Shown in pieces: positions 15,461-24,599 of a DNA stretch of 42,900 nucleotides. Numbering within the stretch: the first letter of the stretch is position 1; each line of letters opens with the position of its first letter. Both the position numbers and the translations under genes were made by a program. The stretch is from JAVBUP01 sp031555175 (GTDB lineage Bacteria; Bacillota_I; Bacilli_A; Erysipelotrichales; Coprobacillaceae): positions 1 to 42,900 of the forward strand of contig JAVBUP010000026.1 of the NCBI GenBank assembly GCA_031555175.1. Direction: 5' to 3'. The notes under the pieces were generated by a model. That model saw only the letters and a list, made by a program, of their open reading frames with translations. It made no database searches and was not told the DNA's origin.

Positions 15461-17477
15461 AATCACTCATTGATTGAGATAAATACATCTTATAATATTG
15501 ACCTTTGTTAGCTATTAACTCATCATGAGTTCCTTGTTCTAATATCTTACCACCATCTAATACGATGATACGGTCAGCATGCTTGATTGTTGATAGACGA
15601 TGGGCAACAATGAATGTCGTTCTATCTTTACTAGCGACCAATAATGCTTTTTGAATCATTTGCTCGGTTTCAGTATCAATATTAGCTGTTGCTTCATCTA
15701 GTATTAGAATACTTGGATCGTATAACATAGCTCTAGCAAAAGACAGTAATTGTCTTTCACCTGTTGATAAATTATCACCCATGTTCGTAATTTCAGTATG
15801 AATTCCATTTTTATACTTTGCTAATATCTTATCAGCACCAATTGACTTAAGTGCATCTTCAACCATGTGATCTGTAACATGTTCATCATTTAAAGAAATA
15901 TTTGAACGAATTGTTCCTTCAAATAAAATTGGATTTTGAAGTACCATACCCACATGACGGCGGAATGCTTGTTTAGACATTGAATTTAACTCAATTCCAT
16001 CAATTTTAATCGATCCTTCTTCATAGTTGAAGAATCTCATTAATAAGGACATCGTTGTTGTTTTACCTGATCCAGTATGCCCAACTAGCCCAATAGTTTG
16101 TTTTGGTAAAGCAGTAAATGAAACATCTTTTAATACATAGGGACTTGTATCCGTATATCTAAAATTAACATGTTCGAAAGCTACTTTTCCCTTAAAAGCA
16201 TCTACTCTAGACTCTAAATCAAGACTATCTTCATCCAAATCTAAGAACTCAAAAACTCGGTCAGCTGAAACTGAAGCTTCTTCTAATGCTTCAATATTAC
16301 CAAATATTACGTCAATTGGGTCCATAAGTTTACCAAGGTAATCAACAAAGGCATACATGGCACCATAACTAACAATATCTCCAAAATAAACATTTCTAGT
16401 TCCAAAATATAATACAACTGACATTAAGAATGTTCTTCTTAATAATCCAAATACTGGTCCACCAAGGAAAGTGTCTAAACGTAGTTGTTTACTTCGATAC
16501 ATTCTATATTCACCATTGATACTATCAAATTCATCAAGAATTTTCTTTTCTTGTGTGAAAGCTTGAATGACTTTCATACCCTTAATATTTTCATTAATTG
16601 TCGCATTAATTTGCGAATTTAATGCTCTCATTTTCTGAGAATATCTATTACTTACTTTACGATATGTTGAAATCCATACCGCAATTAATGGTAATAATAT
16701 TAAGATGAGTAAAGCAAATTGCGGATTCAGCGAGAACATTGTTGCATAGATTATTACAAATCCTAGCCCACCTTCAATTAAGATTGAAATAACTGAAGAA
16801 TACAATCCTCTAACACTTTCAGTATCATTAGTAATCTTCGATACTACTCGGCCATCAGCTTCATTTTGAAAGTAATTAATTGGGAGTCGTTGTAATTTAT
16901 CAAACATATCTTTTCTAAGCAGCGATACTAAGTTAATCGCTGATTTAGAGAATGAATATTGCACAAAGAAGTTAAGCATTGCATTTAAGGCATAGAATAC
17001 TGCAAGTACTGCAATCGCAATTATTACTGGGTTAGTGAAAGATCCATATAAACCTTGTACTTCACTATTTGTTAATTTCTCAACTGTATATGTTTTTATA
17101 ACATCATTATTCTTTATTTGAACCTTTGAAGAACTAATAACAGACGCTTCACCTTCAATTACTAATTCATGAGTCAAATAATAATCTCCATCTACTTTAA
17201 ATACTGATACATCACTTACTTTTAGACTTGACGCTTCATCATATTGTGAAGCTGGGATAAGATACATATCTTTTAACTCAACTATATCATCATCATAATT
17301 ACTTTTTACCTCTACCCATGGTTTAGAAATACCACCGATATAATCATCAAGAATTGTCATTGTAATTTGTGTAGGTAATAAGTTTAAATAAATTGAAGCA
17401 ATCATTAATACAATCGATACAATCATTGTTTTCTTAAATTTTAATGTGTAAGCGAATATTCTTTTATATATTTTCAT
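15459..17477 (-). CDS. Heterodimeric ABC exporter subunit, BmrD/YheH-like
   Basis: A 672-residue half-transporter: six membrane helices with an unusually long extracellular insertion (~35-150) between helices 1 and 2, then an ABC ATPase (~430-670). Walker A is GHTGSGKTT, Walker B ILILDEATANID with the catalytic glutamate kept, and the signature is altered to LSTGE instead of LSGGQ. The length and the helix-1/2 insertion match BmrD (YheH, about 673 residues) of Bacillus subtilis, which pairs with BmrC. Intracellular-helix and coupling residues look normal. It starts by a TAATG overlap with the upstream subunit, with GGGTGA at good spacing, so both are made in equal amounts. Likely substrates are drugs or amphipaths. 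Confidence 0.92.
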   Translation of the reverse strand: MKIYKRIFAYTLKFKKTMIVSIVLMIASIYLNLLPTQITMTILDDYIGGISKPWVEVKSNYDDDIVELKDMYLIPASQYDEASSLKVSDVSVFKVDGDYYLTHELVIEGEASVISSSKVQIKNNDVIKTYTVEKLTNSEVQGLYGSFTNPVIIAIAVLAVFYALNAMLNFFVQYSFSKSAINLVSLLRKDMFDKLQRLPINYFQNEADGRVVSKITNDTESVRGLYSSVISILIEGGLGFVIIYATMFSLNPQFALLILILLPLIAVWISTYRKVSNRYSQKMRALNSQINATINENIKGMKVIQAFTQEKKILDEFDSINGEYRMYRSKQLRLDTFLGGPVFGLLRRTFLMSVVLYFGTRNVYFGDIVSYGAMYAFVDYLGKLMDPIDVIFGNIEALEEASVSADRVFEFLDLDEDSLDLESRVDAFKGKVAFEHVNFRYTDTSPYVLKDVSFTALPKQTIGLVGHTGSGKTTTMSLLMRFFNYEEGSIKIDGIELNSMSKQAFRRHVGMVLQNPILFEGTIRSNISLNDEHVTDHMVEDALKSIGADKILAKYKNGIHTEITNMGDNLSTGERQLLSFARAMLYDPSILILDEATANIDTETEQMIQKALLVASKDRTTFIVAHRLSTIKHADRIIVLDGGKILEQGTHDELIANKGQYYKMYLSQSMSD

Positions 17478-19219
17478 TATTCACTCACCCCCAATATTTG
17501 ATTATCGTATTGGCGTTTATACCAACCACCATTAGCAATCAATTCATCATGTGTACCTTGCTCAACAATTCTGCCTTCATCTAATACGATGATAAAATCA
17601 GAGTGAGCTACAGCAGATAAACGATGGGCAACGATGATGGTTGTTTTACCATCACGGATTTCTTTCAAGTTTTCAAGGATCGTTTTTTCGGTCTTCCCAT
17701 CTACCGCTGACAACGAGTCATCCATCAACAACACTTCACGATCTGATAAGAATGCTCTAGCGATTGATAAACGTTGCTTTTGACCACCTGAAAGCATCGC
17801 TCCATCTTCTCCACACATCGTATCTAATCCGTCTTTTAAGAACTCAATATCTTTCAAGAAATCAGCCATTAAAATCGCTTTATCTAATTGTACTTTAGTT
17901 GGTTTTTCTTTTAATCCAAATTCAATATTCTCTTGTACAGTCTTTGAAAATAAAATATGCTCTTGAGGAATATAAGCAAAGAACTCACGTAATTCCCTTT
18001 TGCTTAAGTGATCAACATTTATATTGTTGATTTCAAGTATTCCATCACCTTTTTTAAAATAACCTAACATCTGTAATAATAATGTACTTTTACCAGATCC
18101 TGTTTTTCCAACAATACCAACTGTTTGACCAGCTTTTATTGTTAAATTCAAATTTGAAATTGAATTTAACGGTGTCTTTGGATAAGTAAATGTATAATCC
18201 TCAAATTTAATTTCTTCAATATGATTTATATGTTCAGGGTTAATAGGCTCAGCTACAGTTAGTGGAATCGTTGTAAACTGCTCATAACGTTCGTAAGCTG
18301 CTTGTGATCTTTGTAATTGATTTAATACCATTCCTGAAGCCCACATTGGATGTCTTAACATCCCTAATAAGATATTAAACGATACTAATTCACCTGGTGT
18401 AATTTGTCCATTAAATACTAGATATACTCCAAATGAAATCGATGCAATCAATGAAATAGAAAATATCATACGAACCATTGGTCCAAACATAGCATCTAGT
18501 TTTAAGGCTCTCATTTCTTTATCTAGGTTATTTTGTGCAGATGCTCTTAACTTCTTTACATCATTTTCTTCTTGTACAAAGGCACGTACTACTTGAACTC
18601 CAGCTACAGATTCAAGTACAGTGTTATTGAATTGCCCAAATGACTCTCTGACTTCAATAAACATTTTTCGTAAGCTCTTCATCATTTTATATATCGCAAA
18701 TGAAGCAAAAGGAAGAGGTAATACCGCGACGATTGTTAATCTGCCATCAACTGTTAATGCCATAGTACTAATTAAAAATACCATCATTAAACTTGAGTCT
18801 AATAATTGACGCACAATTTGAGCTACCGCCATACAAATGGCATTTAAATCCGCAGTAGCTACCGCCATTAAATCCCCAGTTTGATGGTCATTAAAATAAT
18901 GAGCATCCATATCTGTTAAATACTTCATCAAGTTATTCCTTAAAATATATTGCAGTTTATAACTTGTATTAAATAATAATTCATTTCGCAAGAATATTCC
19001 GACATAAATAATCGCCGTAATCCCTACAAGTGTCGCTATAGTTGTCCACAACTTTGTTTCAGTCATTTGATTATTAGCAATTAAGTCTAAGCTCTTTCCA
19101 ATAATACTGGCTGGTTGGACCATTAAAAAGTTTAATATCGCTGCTACAAACACAACCGCTATATAACGTTTGCGCTCCTGCTTAATAAACCACCCTAGTT
19201 TCTTAAAAATACTAAACAT
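17477..19219 (-). CDS. Heterodimeric ABC exporter subunit, BmrC/YheI-like
   Basis: A 580-residue half-transporter with six membrane helices (~1-310) and an ABC ATPase (~340-575). Walker A is GKTGSGKST, the signature is canonical LSGGQKQR, and Walker B is LLMDDSLSAVD, where the catalytic glutamate is aspartate. Together with the altered signature of its partner this gives one weak and one active ATP site, as in BmrCD and other asymmetric exporters. The length agrees with BmrC (about 585). The ATG at 19219 follows GGAGGGAG. It is the first gene of the two-gene unit, with a TATAAT at 19253-19258. In B. subtilis a leader ORF (bmrB) regulates these genes; no equivalent of that size is seen here. 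Confidence 0.92.
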   Translation of the reverse strand: MFSIFKKLGWFIKQERKRYIAVVFVAAILNFLMVQPASIIGKSLDLIANNQMTETKLWTTIATLVGITAIIYVGIFLRNELLFNTSYKLQYILRNNLMKYLTDMDAHYFNDHQTGDLMAVATADLNAICMAVAQIVRQLLDSSLMMVFLISTMALTVDGRLTIVAVLPLPFASFAIYKMMKSLRKMFIEVRESFGQFNNTVLESVAGVQVVRAFVQEENDVKKLRASAQNNLDKEMRALKLDAMFGPMVRMIFSISLIASISFGVYLVFNGQITPGELVSFNILLGMLRHPMWASGMVLNQLQRSQAAYERYEQFTTIPLTVAEPINPEHINHIEEIKFEDYTFTYPKTPLNSISNLNLTIKAGQTVGIVGKTGSGKSTLLLQMLGYFKKGDGILEINNINVDHLSKRELREFFAYIPQEHILFSKTVQENIEFGLKEKPTKVQLDKAILMADFLKDIEFLKDGLDTMCGEDGAMLSGGQKQRLSIARAFLSDREVLLMDDSLSAVDGKTEKTILENLKEIRDGKTTIIVAHRLSAVAHSDFIIVLDEGRIVEQGTHDELIANGGWYKRQYDNQILGVSE

Positions 19220-19252
19220 TTTCTCCCTCCTTCTTTTTTATAATATCCATCA

Positions 19253-19258
19253 ATTATA
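19253..19258 (-). promoter_or_regulatory. -10 element of the ABC exporter operon
   Basis: TATAAT on the minus strand, with TTAGAA 18 bases upstream as the best -35. The 5' leader would be only about 25-30 bases. Confidence 0.5.
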
Positions 19259-19379
19259 CTCTCTTTGTAAACTTTTTTCTAACATAATAGGCTTTGTTTT
19301 CATATTATGTAAATATTTTGATGTCTAAATTCTTTATAATGAGTATATAGAAATAAGCTGAAATTAACGGAGGATACAA

Positions 19380-19814
19380 ATGATTATAAGAGAATGTACC
19401 AAGCATGATATTAAAGATGTTTACAATCTTATTTGTGAACTTGAAGATGAAACTATAAATTATTCCAATTTTGAAGTCGTGTTTAAAAGTAAAATAGCGG
19501 ATAGTCGTAATCATTATTCAATACTTCAAGATAATAATCTGATACTGGGATTCATTAGTGTTAATATTGATTACCAACTTCATCATGAACACTTAGTTGC
19601 GACTATTGAAGAATTAGTCGTAACAGCTAAACTGCGTAGTCAAGGATATGGCAAAGCCTTGTTAGATTATGCAATTAACTTAGCTTCAAGCCTTAACTGT
19701 GAAGTAATAGAATTAACAAGTAACTTTACTCGTTTAAAAGCTCATGATTTTTATGAAAGAAATGGCTTTGATAAGAGTAGTTTCAAATTTAAATATCCAT
19801 TAGCTATTGAATAA
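19380..19814 (+). CDS. GNAT-family N-acetyltransferase
   Basis: A 144-residue single-domain acetyltransferase. The N-terminal MIIRECTKHDIKDVYNLI is the typical beta1-alpha1 of GNAT proteins. The acetyl-CoA pyrophosphate loop is LRSQGYGKALLDYA (R/Q-x-x-G-x-G/A), preceded by the beta4 strand TIEELVVTAK, and the DFYERNGFDKS motif closes the fold. It acts in the cytoplasm; the acceptor (amine, amino-acid or small molecule) is not predictable. GGAGG precedes ATG 19380. Divergent from the ABC exporter genes, with about 160 bases between the two starts. Confidence 0.9.
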   Translation: MIIRECTKHDIKDVYNLICELEDETINYSNFEVVFKSKIADSRNHYSILQDNNLILGFISVNIDYQLHHEHLVATIEELVVTAKLRSQGYGKALLDYAINLASSLNCEVIELTSNFTRLKAHDFYERNGFDKSSFKFKYPLAIE

Positions 19815-19839
19815 AACTTCACTTATGTGTGGTTTTATT
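19810..19839 (+). terminator. Probable terminator of the GNAT gene
   Basis: AATAAAAC (19810-19817) pairs with GTTTTATT (19832-19839), with an internal CAC/GTG pairing. The stem is AT-rich and the stop codon (19812-19814) lies inside the left arm. Confidence 0.4.
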
Positions 19840-19915
19840 ATGAGCAGGCTATTAATTTTCTTTTTTTTTATCATTATTTATCTTATAATATAACTGTACA
19901 TAAGGAGGACAAATT

Positions 19916-21091
19916 ATGTTTAAATTTGGAGTATCTGTTTATCCTGAAAAGGAATCAATTGAAGAGATTACAGCGTATTTAAAACTTGCTTCTGATAACG
20001 GTTTTAATAAAGTGTTCACAAGCGTATTTACAGTAGAAGGAACAAAGGAGGAAGTAGTAGCATATTTCAAGAAATTGACTACTATTGCTCATGAATTCGG
20101 AATGGAAGTTGATGGCGATGTTAACCCAATGACATTTAAGTTACTAGGTGCAGATGAAAAGAATCTAGCAGTATTTAAAGAAATGGGTCTAGATCAACTT
20201 CGTATGGATATGGCTTATATGAATGAGAAAGATGCTATTCTTATCAATAATAAAGAGGGTATCAAAATTGAAATGAGCGCAGCAATGAAACCAGTTATTG
20301 AAAGTGTATTGAAATATGATTTCAATAGAGATAATATGACTGTTTGCCATAATTTTTTCCCACAACGTTATACTGGAATTGGATTAAAACCATTCATGAC
20401 TAATAATAACTATTACAAAGCTAATGGATTAAAAGTAGGTGCGTTTATTACTAGTCAAAACCACCCTACTCATGGTCCATGGTTACAAACGGATGGGTTA
20501 CCTACAATTGAAGATCATCGTGATTGGCCAATCGCTTTACAGCTAAAGCATATGATTGCATGTAAAAATGTTGATGAAATCATTATTGGTAATGCTTTTG
20601 CTAGTAAAGAAGAGTTTGAATCGATGAAGCCAATAATTGCTGCTTGCGATTATAAGATTGACTTAGGCCCAATGGCGGCTGCAATCAACGTTGAAGATAT
20701 GATGCCAGGATTCGCTAAATATAAGTTCTTATTCAATGTTAATAAGGAACCAGATATTTCGCCAATTGAAGAAGTAGCTGCTTACACTGATAGCAATGGT
20801 ATGCACTTATATATGGGTGATGAATCAGATTACATGGTTCGTGATCGTGCTGGTAGAATGAAATTTAAAAAGGAAGTATTTACTCCTCGACCAGTTGAGT
20901 GCGAATATTTCACAAAAGGTGATATTGTAGTTATTAATGATAACTTAGGACATTACCATGGTGAAACTCAAATTGTATTAAAAGATATGAAAAATGATGG
21001 CACAAGAAATAAAGTAGGAAGAATTGTTGATGAAGAAATATTCTTGCTTGATTACATGATTAATGGAGATTTATTTAAGTTTATCTACTAA
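19916..21091 (+). CDS. MupG-family (DUF871) TIM-barrel protein
   Basis: A 391-residue cytoplasmic protein of the DUF871/MupG family, normal in length. FGVSVYPEKESIEE opens the barrel; GMEVDGDVNPMTFKLLG and LDQLRMDM follow, and NFFPQRYTGIGLKPF is a family hallmark. The C-terminal ~110 residues form the small beta domain of the family. MupG of Staphylococcus hydrolyses 6-phospho-MurNAc-GlcNAc during peptidoglycan recycling; whether this member has that substrate is inference, and no murQ or murP is nearby. AAGGAGG precedes ATG 19916, with a TATAAT at 19884-19889. It ends in a perfect terminator that begins at the last base of the stop codon. Confidence 0.88.
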   Translation: MFKFGVSVYPEKESIEEITAYLKLASDNGFNKVFTSVFTVEGTKEEVVAYFKKLTTIAHEFGMEVDGDVNPMTFKLLGADEKNLAVFKEMGLDQLRMDMAYMNEKDAILINNKEGIKIEMSAAMKPVIESVLKYDFNRDNMTVCHNFFPQRYTGIGLKPFMTNNNYYKANGLKVGAFITSQNHPTHGPWLQTDGLPTIEDHRDWPIALQLKHMIACKNVDEIIIGNAFASKEEFESMKPIIAACDYKIDLGPMAAAINVEDMMPGFAKYKFLFNVNKEPDISPIEEVAAYTDSNGMHLYMGDESDYMVRDRAGRMKFKKEVFTPRPVECEYFTKGDIVVINDNLGHYHGETQIVLKDMKNDGTRNKVGRIVDEEIFLLDYMINGDLFKFIY

Positions 21092-21112
21092 AAAGGGCTC
21101 AAGCCCTTTTTA
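21091..21112 (+). terminator. Terminator of the MupG-family gene
   Basis: AAAAGGGCT (21091-21099) pairs perfectly with AGCCCTTTT (21102-21110), then TTA. The mirror image also supplies T on the other strand. Confidence 0.88.
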
Positions 21113-21256
21113 GTATTTACAACAAATTTCTACATGCTCTACTTGCTCATTTATGTGAAATTAGAATAATTTTAGGAAAAAACATTTCCATTATTATACG
21201 AAAATTACCAAACATCTCTTATTTTCTTACATTTTGTACGAATTTGCTATAAACAC

Positions 21257-21265
21257 TGCTATAAT
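21257..21265 (+). promoter_or_regulatory. Extended -10 promoter of the phosphoesterase gene
   Basis: TGCTATAAT, an extended -10, lies about 20 bases before the ATG at 21284. Confidence 0.6.
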
Positions 21266-21283
21266 AGATTGCGGGTGATACAA

Positions 21284-22117
21284 ATGAAAATAGCGTTTAT
21301 TTCGGATATTCATGGCAATATCGATGCCTTGAATGCAATTGTTGAAGAATTAGAAAAAACTGAAATTTATGGAATAGCTTTTTTAGGAGATTATATAACT
21401 GATTTTCCATATCATAATGAAGTACTAACTAAAATGCAGGAACTATCACGAAAATATCGAACTTGGATAGTTAAAGGGAATCGCGAAGATTACATCATCG
21501 ATCATTATAATGGGAAATATAGGAATTGGACTTTTAGTAATACTAGTGCAACTTTACTCTATACATTTGAGTCATTATTAATCCAGCATCTTGGCTATAT
21601 TTCAAATATGCCAAATGAATTAGTTATTAACCTTCGTGGTTATAAACCAATTTATATTCGCCATCGTGTCAAACGTGAAGAGTGGCCAAAACATCCATAT
21701 GTTGTTTCAGGTCATTTCCATTACGATTTTGAAGCAGAAAAACCAGGAACTAAAAAATATATTTTAAACTCTGCTGGTCTTGCATATAACGGGACTCCTG
21801 GAGCACACTATGCCATTGCAACATCAATTGGCGAAGAGTGGATAATTACTAGACATGTTGTTGATTATGATCGAAAAGCCTTAATTAGGAAAGTCAGAAA
21901 ACATAAGGTATATAGATACCCTTCTAAATGGATGATGATGGTTTGTAAAACATTGGAAACAGGCAACGGATATCTATCAGCATACTGGACTACTGCATTG
22001 CAAAGATGTGTAGAACGCGGTATTGGTAGCATGGATATGCAGCTAGAAGATATTCCAAATAGCATTTGGCGGGAAGTTAGAACTGAATTATTAGAGAATA
22101 AAGATACTAAAAAGTAA
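21284..22117 (+). CDS. Calcineurin-like metallophosphoesterase
   Basis: A 277-residue cytoplasmic phosphoesterase. Metal-binding motifs are SDIHGNIDAL near the N-terminus, FLGDYITDF, VKGNREDYI (Arg replaces the usual His of GNHE) and SGHFHYDFE in the second half. The YfcE-like layout is clear up to ~190. After that come ~85 residues of basic helical sequence (RKALIRKVRKHKVYRYP) not typical of the minimal fold. The substrate is unknown, perhaps a phosphodiester. Start: the ATG at 21284 has GGGTGA at five bases; an in-frame TTG at 21269 overlaps the promoter region. It runs toward the bidirectional terminator at 22187-22211. Confidence 0.86.
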   Translation: MKIAFISDIHGNIDALNAIVEELEKTEIYGIAFLGDYITDFPYHNEVLTKMQELSRKYRTWIVKGNREDYIIDHYNGKYRNWTFSNTSATLLYTFESLLIQHLGYISNMPNELVINLRGYKPIYIRHRVKREEWPKHPYVVSGHFHYDFEAEKPGTKKYILNSAGLAYNGTPGAHYAIATSIGEEWIITRHVVDYDRKALIRKVRKHKVYRYPSKWMMMVCKTLETGNGYLSAYWTTALQRCVERGIGSMDMQLEDIPNSIWREVRTELLENKDTKK

Positions 22118-22186
22118 TTAATAATATGAGGGTTTAACCAATAAATGGTCTTGCCTCTTGTTATGACTTTAAATTATTGATAAAAC

Positions 22187-22211
22187 AAAACACACCTCAA
22201 CGGTGTGTTTT
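22187..22211. terminator. Bidirectional terminator between phosphoesterase and alpha-xylosidase genes
   Basis: AAAACACACC (22187-22196) pairs perfectly with GGTGTGTTTT (22202-22211), giving T-runs on both strands between two convergent genes. Confidence 0.9.
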
Positions 22212-22214
22212 CTA

Positions 22215-24467
22215 CTAAATAATATTTTTACCCTCAACTACTTTATACTCTTTTCGAGTTATTCCATGCATTATCAGTGTTGCCTCTTTAATACCAGCAA
22301 ACTCAACAATTACTTGAGCATCTCTTTTTTCAACACTAATTGTTGCGATATGATTACCATGAATATCATATAGTTTTGTATAAGCATTATCTATTAACTC
22401 ATATACATTAATAGTTGGTTTATTAGCATAATCATATGCCGCATGTCGATCATCAAACCCTTCAACAACAATTGAATTTGGTCTAACTAGTAATGGCAAA
22501 TGCAGGTAATCATAAGTTTCTTCATACCAACCAGCACTATATCTTTTTCCAGTTAAATAGTCTGTCCACGCCCCACCACACTCAGGAACATAGAAGATTC
22601 CCACTCCATCTTCATTAAAGATTGGAGCTACTAATAAATTATCACCTAGCATGTATTGCCTATCTAGGCCATTGACTGCTTCATCATTCGCAAATTCCAT
22701 AACCATAGCTCTCATCATAGGAATTCCAGTAGCAGCAGTATAAACGGATTGAGCTTGTAAATATGGCATTAAGCGCAGTTTCATTTTTGTAAATTCTCTT
22801 GAGACCTCTACTGCTTCTTCACCATATAGCCAAGGCACTTTATATTCCCAGCTCCCATGATATCTACTATGAGACGATAATAATCCAAACTGTGTCCAAC
22901 GCTTATATAAATCTGGCGTTGCACCAGCTTCAAATCCTGAAATATCATGACTCCAATAGCCAAACCCAGACAATCCAAATGATAATCCAGCCCTTAATGA
23001 TTCCGCCATGGAAGGATAATCTGAAGTACAATCTCCTCCCCAATGCACTGGGAATTGTTGCGAACCAACACTAGCTGACCTTGCGAACACTATTGCATCT
23101 TCTTTTCCTTTTTCTGCTATTAATAATTCAAAGACAATTTTATTATATAAATATGCATAGTAGTTATGCATTTTAAATGGATCAGAGCCATCATAATAAA
23201 TACAATCTGTTGGGATTCGTTCTCCAAAGTCAGTCTTGAAACAATCAACTCCCATATCTAACAATCTTTTTAAGTGACCATTATACCAATTTATCGCTTC
23301 TGGATTGGTAAAATCAACAACCGCTAACCCGGCTTGCCATTTATCCCATTGCCATACATCCCCGTTTGCCCTTTTAATAAAGTATCCATGTTTCAAACCT
23401 TCATCAAACAAGGGAGACTTTTGACCAATATAAGGATTAATCCATACGCATATTTTTAACCCCTTATCTTTTAGTCTTTTCAACATTTGTTCAGGATTTG
23501 GGAAGGTACGATCATCCCACTCAAAATTACACCATTCAAATTCCTTCATCCATAAACAGTCAAAGTGAAATACTTCTAAAGGAATATCATTTTCAATCAT
23601 GCCATCCACAAATGAATTCACTGTCGCTTCATCATAGTTTGTTAAAAATGATGTGCTTAACCACAATCCATATGACCAAGCAGGTGGTAATGCTGGCTTT
23701 CCAGTCATACATGTATACTTTTGCAGAACATCTTTAATGCTGTCTCCTCCAATAATATAATATTCCATTTCTTGACATGGCACACTAAATTGAACCTTTG
23801 ATACTTTCTCACTTCCAACTTCAAAACTTACCTTACCTGGATAATTAACGAAGACCCCGTAATTTCTATTACTTACATAAAATGGAATATTTTTATACGC
23901 TTGTGTTGTGCCAGTCCCACCGTCTTCATTCCAAATATCAACTGTTTGTCCATTTTTAATAAAATTTGAAAATCTTTCTCCAAGCCCATAGATATTTTCA
24001 CCAACATCAATACCCCATTGATCACTAACATACACTTGTCCTAAATCATCGTAAACAACTGCTTTTGATCTTGATGTACTTTTTGTAAGAATTTTACCTT
24101 TATAACAATACTTGATTACTAAATCATTTTTATTGATTGTTAACAACGTATCACCTGTCTGAAATGTATATCCATCAACTGTTTCCTTAATTATCGCTAA
24201 AACTTCTTCTTTCTTAATTTCAAACTCAGGTGTATGCTTGACACTGCCCTTATGATTATATAGTTTAAATCCAACCACATCGCTAGCTGGTGTAAATACT
24301 TCCAAAGTTAGCATTCCACCATCTAATGTTTCACCTTTATGAGTAATTTTCTTAAATGGCATATATAGAATTAACTTATTATCTTTGATACGAGCATCAT
24401 AAATCTCTTCTCCATATTTCACATCATAACCATCGCGAATTAACCAACCCCCATTAAGATACTTCAT
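22215..24467 (-). CDS. yicI: Alpha-xylosidase, glycoside hydrolase family 31 (YicI-like)
   Basis: A 750-residue GH31 enzyme with an N-terminal beta-sandwich (~1-250), a catalytic barrel (~255-600) and C-terminal beta domains. The nucleophile is D413 in CFKTDFGERIPTD and the acid/base is D479 in HWGGDCTSDY. These and the HFDCLWMKEFEWCNFEWD segment match E. coli YicI, which removes alpha-1,6-xylosyl units, far better than a plain alpha-glucosidase. Length is within a few residues of YicI (772). It has no signal peptide, so it acts on imported isoprimeverose-like oligosaccharides. AGGAGG lies seven bases before ATG 24467 and an extended -10 at 24519-24527. No YicJ-type permease is next to it. 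Confidence 0.93.
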   Translation of the reverse strand: MKYLNGGWLIRDGYDVKYGEEIYDARIKDNKLILYMPFKKITHKGETLDGGMLTLEVFTPASDVVGFKLYNHKGSVKHTPEFEIKKEEVLAIIKETVDGYTFQTGDTLLTINKNDLVIKYCYKGKILTKSTSRSKAVVYDDLGQVYVSDQWGIDVGENIYGLGERFSNFIKNGQTVDIWNEDGGTGTTQAYKNIPFYVSNRNYGVFVNYPGKVSFEVGSEKVSKVQFSVPCQEMEYYIIGGDSIKDVLQKYTCMTGKPALPPAWSYGLWLSTSFLTNYDEATVNSFVDGMIENDIPLEVFHFDCLWMKEFEWCNFEWDDRTFPNPEQMLKRLKDKGLKICVWINPYIGQKSPLFDEGLKHGYFIKRANGDVWQWDKWQAGLAVVDFTNPEAINWYNGHLKRLLDMGVDCFKTDFGERIPTDCIYYDGSDPFKMHNYYAYLYNKIVFELLIAEKGKEDAIVFARSASVGSQQFPVHWGGDCTSDYPSMAESLRAGLSFGLSGFGYWSHDISGFEAGATPDLYKRWTQFGLLSSHSRYHGSWEYKVPWLYGEEAVEVSREFTKMKLRLMPYLQAQSVYTAATGIPMMRAMVMEFANDEAVNGLDRQYMLGDNLLVAPIFNEDGVGIFYVPECGGAWTDYLTGKRYSAGWYEETYDYLHLPLLVRPNSIVVEGFDDRHAAYDYANKPTINVYELIDNAYTKLYDIHGNHIATISVEKRDAQVIVEFAGIKEATLIMHGITRKEYKVVEGKNII

Positions 24468-24518
24468 TCATTTTCCTCCTTTTTGCTATTATCATGAAAT
24501 ATACTTCTACTTAGCTTT

Positions 24519-24527
24519 ATTATATCA
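24519..24527 (-). promoter_or_regulatory. Extended -10 promoter of the alpha-xylosidase gene
   Basis: TGATATAAT on the minus strand, about 50 bases before the start codon. No clear -35 or catabolite-repression box was identified. Confidence 0.5.
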
Positions 24528-24570
24528 TTTTTCATAAAGTAGCGAAGTAAAATTCCCCTCTTGCAGAATA

Positions 24571-24599
24571 TGAAAATACACAAGATTAATCTTGTGTAT
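24571..24599 (-). terminator. Terminator of the FAD/Rieske oxidoreductase gene
   Basis: A 24-base perfect palindrome at 24576-24599 (arms ATACACAAGATT/AATCTTGTGTAT) is followed by TTTTCA on the minus strand. The stop codon at 24586 is at its centre. Confidence 0.8.

Noticed and set aside
19208..19246. A 12-codon frame (MDIIKKKEGENV) overlapping the start of the ABC exporter gene, like a leader peptide
   Set aside because: No ribosome binding site precedes it and it begins within a few bases of the -10 box; the known bmrB leader is far longer.
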